A stretch of 8,445 bases of DNA from the NCBI GenBank assembly GCA_043813215.1, contig JBDRLH010000002.1:1-8445 (forward strand). The letters run 5' to 3'. The position numbers were made by a program, and so were the translations under genes. Positions 5,779 through 8,445 of this stretch are shown one piece after another (positions within the stretch are counted from its first letter, which is position 1; every line of letters begins with the position of its first letter). Below the pieces are notes generated by a model. That model saw nothing but the letters and a program-made list of their open reading frames with translations, did no database searches and had not been told where the DNA came from. Origin of the DNA: JBDRLH01 sp043813215 (GTDB taxonomy: Bacteria; Patescibacteriota; Minisyncoccia; Minisyncoccales; JAQTPW01).

Positions 5779-6669
5779 ATGATGAAAGTTAGAAAAGCCA
5801 TTATTCCCATCGCCGGTTTAGGAACGAGATTTCTTCCCTTGAGCAAAATTGTGCCGAAAGAATTTTGGCCGCTGGTTGATAGGCCCATTCTACAGTATAT
5901 TATTGAGGAAGCCATAACTTCGGGGATTAAGGAGATAATTTTTGTTGTAAAACCCGAGCAAACGGAAATCCTTGATTATTTTAAAAAATATTTCCGAAAA
6001 AATCCTGAATTAGAAAATAATTTAAAAAGGAGAAGGAAATACGACCTCTTGGAAGAGTTGAAGAAAATTGAGAATATTTCAAAAAAAATCTCCTTTTTGC
6101 AGGTTTTTCAAAAAAAACCCTTAGGAGACGGCCATGCCATATTGATGGCTGAAAAATTGGTCAAAAAAGAGCCATGCGCGGTATTGTTCGGCGACGATGT
6201 GGTTTTGGCAAAAACCCCTTGTCTTCTGCAACTTATAAAAGTTTTTGAAAAATACCAAAAACCAGTCATGGCTCTCTACAGGCTGCCCAGGAAAAAACTT
6301 TTTTCCTACGGAGTGGTGGGCGCAAAAAAAATCGGAAACAGAGTCTTTGAAATAAAAAAAATAATAGAGAAGCCCGAATCGCCAAAGCTCGCTCCTTCGG
6401 ACCTTACTGTCGTCGGCAAAAGAATAATCACGCCGGAAGTCTTTGAATATTTGAAAAAATCCAAAACGGGAAAAAATGGCGAAATTAATTTAACTGAAAA
6501 TTTGGCTCAAATGGTCAAGGAGGGCAAAAAAATCTACGGCTGCGAATTTGACGGAAAATGGTTAGAATGCGGCAACAAGTTGGCTTACCTGAAATCAAAT
6601 TTTTATCTTTCTTTGAAAAGTCCTCAATTCGGAAAAGATTTAAAAAAATTTCTTAAGGAAAATAAATAA
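5779..6669 (+). CDS. galU: UTP--glucose-1-phosphate uridylyltransferase
   Basis: GalU makes UDP-glucose from glucose-1-phosphate and UTP, for glycans and envelope sugars. The tandem ATGATG at 5779/5782 lies 2 nt after the isomerase stop; 296 residues from 5779 matches the usual length of about 290-300. The frame is open further upstream, but only inside the isomerase gene. Motifs in order: nucleotide-binding IPIAGLGTRFLPLSK (9-23) with PKEFWPLVDRPILQY, then KKPLGDGHAI, the metal site FGDDVV (Asp139/Asp140), YGVVGAKK, the sugar-contacting IIEKPESP (195-202), NLTENLAQM and KWLECGNKLAYL. In that last motif the position usually occupied by Asp (as in E. coli YDCGNK) is Glu263. Bacterial GalU is not homologous to the eukaryotic enzyme, and this is the bacterial type. 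There is no Shine-Dalgarno sequence; coupling to the upstream gene is likely. Confidence 0.93.
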   Translation: MMKVRKAIIPIAGLGTRFLPLSKIVPKEFWPLVDRPILQYIIEEAITSGIKEIIFVVKPEQTEILDYFKKYFRKNPELENNLKRRRKYDLLEELKKIENISKKISFLQVFQKKPLGDGHAILMAEKLVKKEPCAVLFGDDVVLAKTPCLLQLIKVFEKYQKPVMALYRLPRKKLFSYGVVGAKKIGNRVFEIKKIIEKPESPKLAPSDLTVVGKRIITPEVFEYLKKSKTGKNGEINLTENLAQMVKEGKKIYGCEFDGKWLECGNKLAYLKSNFYLSLKSPQFGKDLKKFLKENK

Positions 6670-6676
6670 TTAGCGG

Positions 6677-6760
6677 GCGGACGTGGTGGAATTGGCATAC
6701 ACCTTGGTCTCAGAAGCCAAGGGGCGAAAGCCCATGAGGGTTCAACTCCCTCCGTCCGCA
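6677..6760 (+). tRNA. tRNA-Leu, anticodon CAG
   Basis: A full class II cloverleaf can be drawn. Acceptor GCGGACG (6677-6683) pairs with CGTCCGC (6753-6759), with discriminator A at 6760. The D stem is GTG/CAC (6686-6688 with 6700-6702), and its loop carries the GG pair. The anticodon stem is TTGGT/GCCAA with loop CTCAGAA, placing anticodon CAG at 6711-6713, which reads CUG. The long variable arm has GGGC-GAAA-GCCC, and the T arm is GAGGG-TTCAACT-CCCTC. The long variable arm and discriminator A are leucine identity features. No CCA is encoded (the next bases are CTA), so a CCA-adding enzyme is required. The gene lies 7 nt after galU and 15 nt before the RNase J start, so it is probably cut out of a polycistronic transcript. 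Confidence 0.97.
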
Positions 6761-6775
6761 CTATAAAAATTAAAA

Positions 6776-8445
6776 ATGATTAAACAAATAAAACAAACTA
6801 ATCTAAAAATTATTCCTTTGGGAGGATTAGGCGAGGTCGGCAGAAACATGATGCTCCTTGAAACGCAGGGGAAAATTTTGATTTTGGACATGGGTTTCCG
6901 CATGCCTGAAGAAGACATGCCCGGCATAGATTATATAGTCCCCAATATCTCCTGTCTGCAAAACAGAAAAAAAGACATTCTAGGAGTGGCTTTTACCCAC
7001 GGGCATTACGACCATATAGGCGCCGTTCCTTATTTAATTGAAAAAATTTGGCATTCTAATCTTGAATTTTTCGCCTCTCCCCTGACAAAAGGCATTATTT
7101 TAAGAAGGCAGGAAGATTTTACCGGCCAACCCAAGCTCAATATCACCGACGTAAAAGACAGAGACAGGATAAAAATCGGACCGTTTATGATTGAATTTTT
7201 CAGGCAAAACCACAATATTCCCGACAATTTGGGGCTCTTGATACAAACTCCGGTTGGCAACATTATTGATACTTCTGATTTCAAATTTGATCAAAATCCG
7301 GTTAACGATCTGCCGACAGACTTTGATAAATTAAAAGAAATCGGTAAAAGAGGAATACTTTTGCTGATGTCGGACTCAACCGGAGCCGAAGAGCAAAACC
7401 ATTCACTTTCGGAAGCCGATATTTTTAAAAATCTGGAAGAAATTTTTAAAAATGCTCCGGGCAGGATAATTGCCGCAACTTTTGCCTCGCTTATCAACAG
7501 AATCCAGCAGATTATCACTCTTTCTGAAAAATACGGAAGAAAGGTCTGTCTGGAAGGCTATTCAATGAAAACAAACGTAGAAATCACCAAGGCCCTGGGA
7601 TACATCAAGGCAAAAAGAGGCACTTTGGTTTCGACCAAAGAGGCGCAGGGGTGTCCAGATTCAAAAATTACGATTTTGTGCACTGGAGCCCAGGGAGAAG
7701 CTGAAGCTGTTCTGATGAGAATGGTTAATAAAGAACATAGGTTTTGGAAGTTAAAAAAAGGTGATACCGCCCTATTTTCATCATCGGTGATTCCCGGCAA
7801 TGAAAGGACTGTCCAATATATGAAAGATGAAATTCTGCGCCAGGGAGTCAAGGTTTTTCACTATAAAATGATGGATATCCACGCCGGCGGCCATGGCCAG
7901 AAACAGGAGTTAAAAGAAATGATAGAAATAATGAAGCCGCAGTTTTTCATGCCGATTCACGGTCAGTATTCAATGCTTTTTGCCCATGCTGAAATTGCCA
8001 AGGAGGCCGGAGTTCCCGAAAAAAACATCATTATCATGGAGAATGGCAAAATTATGAATTTGAACCCGAAAAGATTTTTTATAGAAAGGGAAACCGTCCC
8101 TTCAAATTATATCATGATTGACGGATTGGGTGTGGGCGACGTCGGAGAGGTGGTGCTCAGGGACCGGCAAATGCTGTCCCAGGACGGAATGTTTGTCATA
8201 GTAGCAATAGTTGATAAAACAACGGGCAGAGTAAAAGGATCTCCCGATATAATATCAAGAGGTTTTGTTTATCTGAGAGAATCAAAGGAATTATTGCAAG
8301 AAACCAGAAAAAAAGTTATTTTAATCGTAGACCGTGCCACGGCAGCCGGCGGAGCGGTCAATTGGACCTACATCAAAGACGAGATAAGGAATAAAGTCGG
8401 CCAATTCTTATTCTCTAAAACCCAAAGAAGGCCGATAATACTTCC
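6776..8445 (+). CDS. rnj: Ribonuclease J, metallo-beta-lactamase / beta-CASP, 3' end cut off
   Basis: RNase J is a 5'-to-3' exonuclease and endonuclease central to mRNA decay and RNA processing where RNase E is absent. Translation from ATG 6776 gives 556 uninterrupted codons to the right edge with no stop. The last residues (RRPIILP) match the family's near-terminal motif, so only a few codons should be missing. It opens with LKIIPLGGLGEVGRNM. Metal ligands are His75, His77, Asp79 and His80 in THGHYDHIG, His146 in RQNHNIPD, Asp168 in IIDTSDFKFD and His395 in PIHGQY. The beta-CASP part shows LLMSDSTGAEE, AATFASLINRIQQI, SSSVIPGNE and IHAGGHGQ (His369, His373). From about 440 on lies the C-terminal domain (GLGVGDVGEVVLRDR). 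There is no long basic N-terminal extension. The 15-nt spacer after the tRNA has no Shine-Dalgarno sequence. A TATAAA at 6762-6767 resembles a -10 box, but no matching -35 is seen. Confidence 0.95.
   Translation, partial: MIKQIKQTNLKIIPLGGLGEVGRNMMLLETQGKILILDMGFRMPEEDMPGIDYIVPNISCLQNRKKDILGVAFTHGHYDHIGAVPYLIEKIWHSNLEFFASPLTKGIILRRQEDFTGQPKLNITDVKDRDRIKIGPFMIEFFRQNHNIPDNLGLLIQTPVGNIIDTSDFKFDQNPVNDLPTDFDKLKEIGKRGILLLMSDSTGAEEQNHSLSEADIFKNLEEIFKNAPGRIIAATFASLINRIQQIITLSEKYGRKVCLEGYSMKTNVEITKALGYIKAKRGTLVSTKEAQGCPDSKITILCTGAQGEAEAVLMRMVNKEHRFWKLKKGDTALFSSSVIPGNERTVQYMKDEILRQGVKVFHYKMMDIHAGGHGQKQELKEMIEIMKPQFFMPIHGQYSMLFAHAEIAKEAGVPEKNIIIMENGKIMNLNPKRFFIERETVPSNYIMIDGLGVGDVGEVVLRDRQMLSQDGMFVIVAIVDKTTGRVKGSPDIISRGFVYLRESKELLQETRKKVILIVDRATAAGGAVNWTYIKDEIRNKVGQFLFSKTQRRPIIL

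Noticed and set aside
6742..7851. Antisense open frames opposite the RNase J gene
   Set aside because: They show no recognisable domains, overlap a long, strongly conserved RNase J frame (and in part the tRNA), and are explained by codon composition.

Overview
The window is AT-rich, with every gene on the + strand and packed tightly. It looks like a chromosomal segment of a Candidate Phyla Radiation bacterium (Patescibacteria, most likely Parcubacteria). No 16S rRNA or ribosomal protein is present, so this rests on gene character: a cut-down UvrC, a membrane-anchored substrate-binding protein with a nested peptidoglycan-binding domain, an exported C39-like protease with an Ig-like domain, a bifunctional SIS-type phosphoglucose/phosphomannose isomerase, a tRNA without an encoded CCA, very short spacers and almost no Shine-Dalgarno sequences. 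I put the Parcubacteria reading at about 0.75.

Layout. Positions 1-814 hold the 3' part of a gene for an exported Ig-like plus C39-like cysteine protease. Then come uvrC (827-2137), a four-helix membrane protein of the YvlD/phage-holin-4 family (2150-2545), secG (2589-2792), a 665-residue family-5 solute-binding protein with an inserted PG_binding_1 domain (2793-4790), the isomerase (4787-5776, sharing ATGA with the gene before it), galU (5779-6669), tRNA-Leu(CAG) (6677-6760) and a ribonuclease J gene that runs off the right edge (6776-8445). The largest space between genes is 43 nt. I see no terminator and no convincing promoter, so long co-transcripts are likely. There is no gene-free stretch of 300 bases.

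How the genes fit together. SecG, the YvlD-like protein, the solute-binding protein and the protease all concern the membrane or cell surface. The isomerase and GalU form a short sugar-nucleotide path (mannose-6-P / fructose-6-P / glucose-6-P, then glucose-1-P to UDP-glucose); the phosphoglucomutase needed between them is not in the window. UvrC serves DNA repair, and tRNA-Leu and RNase J serve translation and RNA turnover.

The window holds no defence island, CRISPR array, IS element or prophage, and I found no clearly new multi-gene system. The points most worth checking are the peptidoglycan-binding domain nested inside the solute-binding protein, the UvrC lacking its middle linker and HhH tail, a heptanucleotide repeat tract read in frame inside uvrC, and an RNase J gene starting 15 nt after a tRNA.
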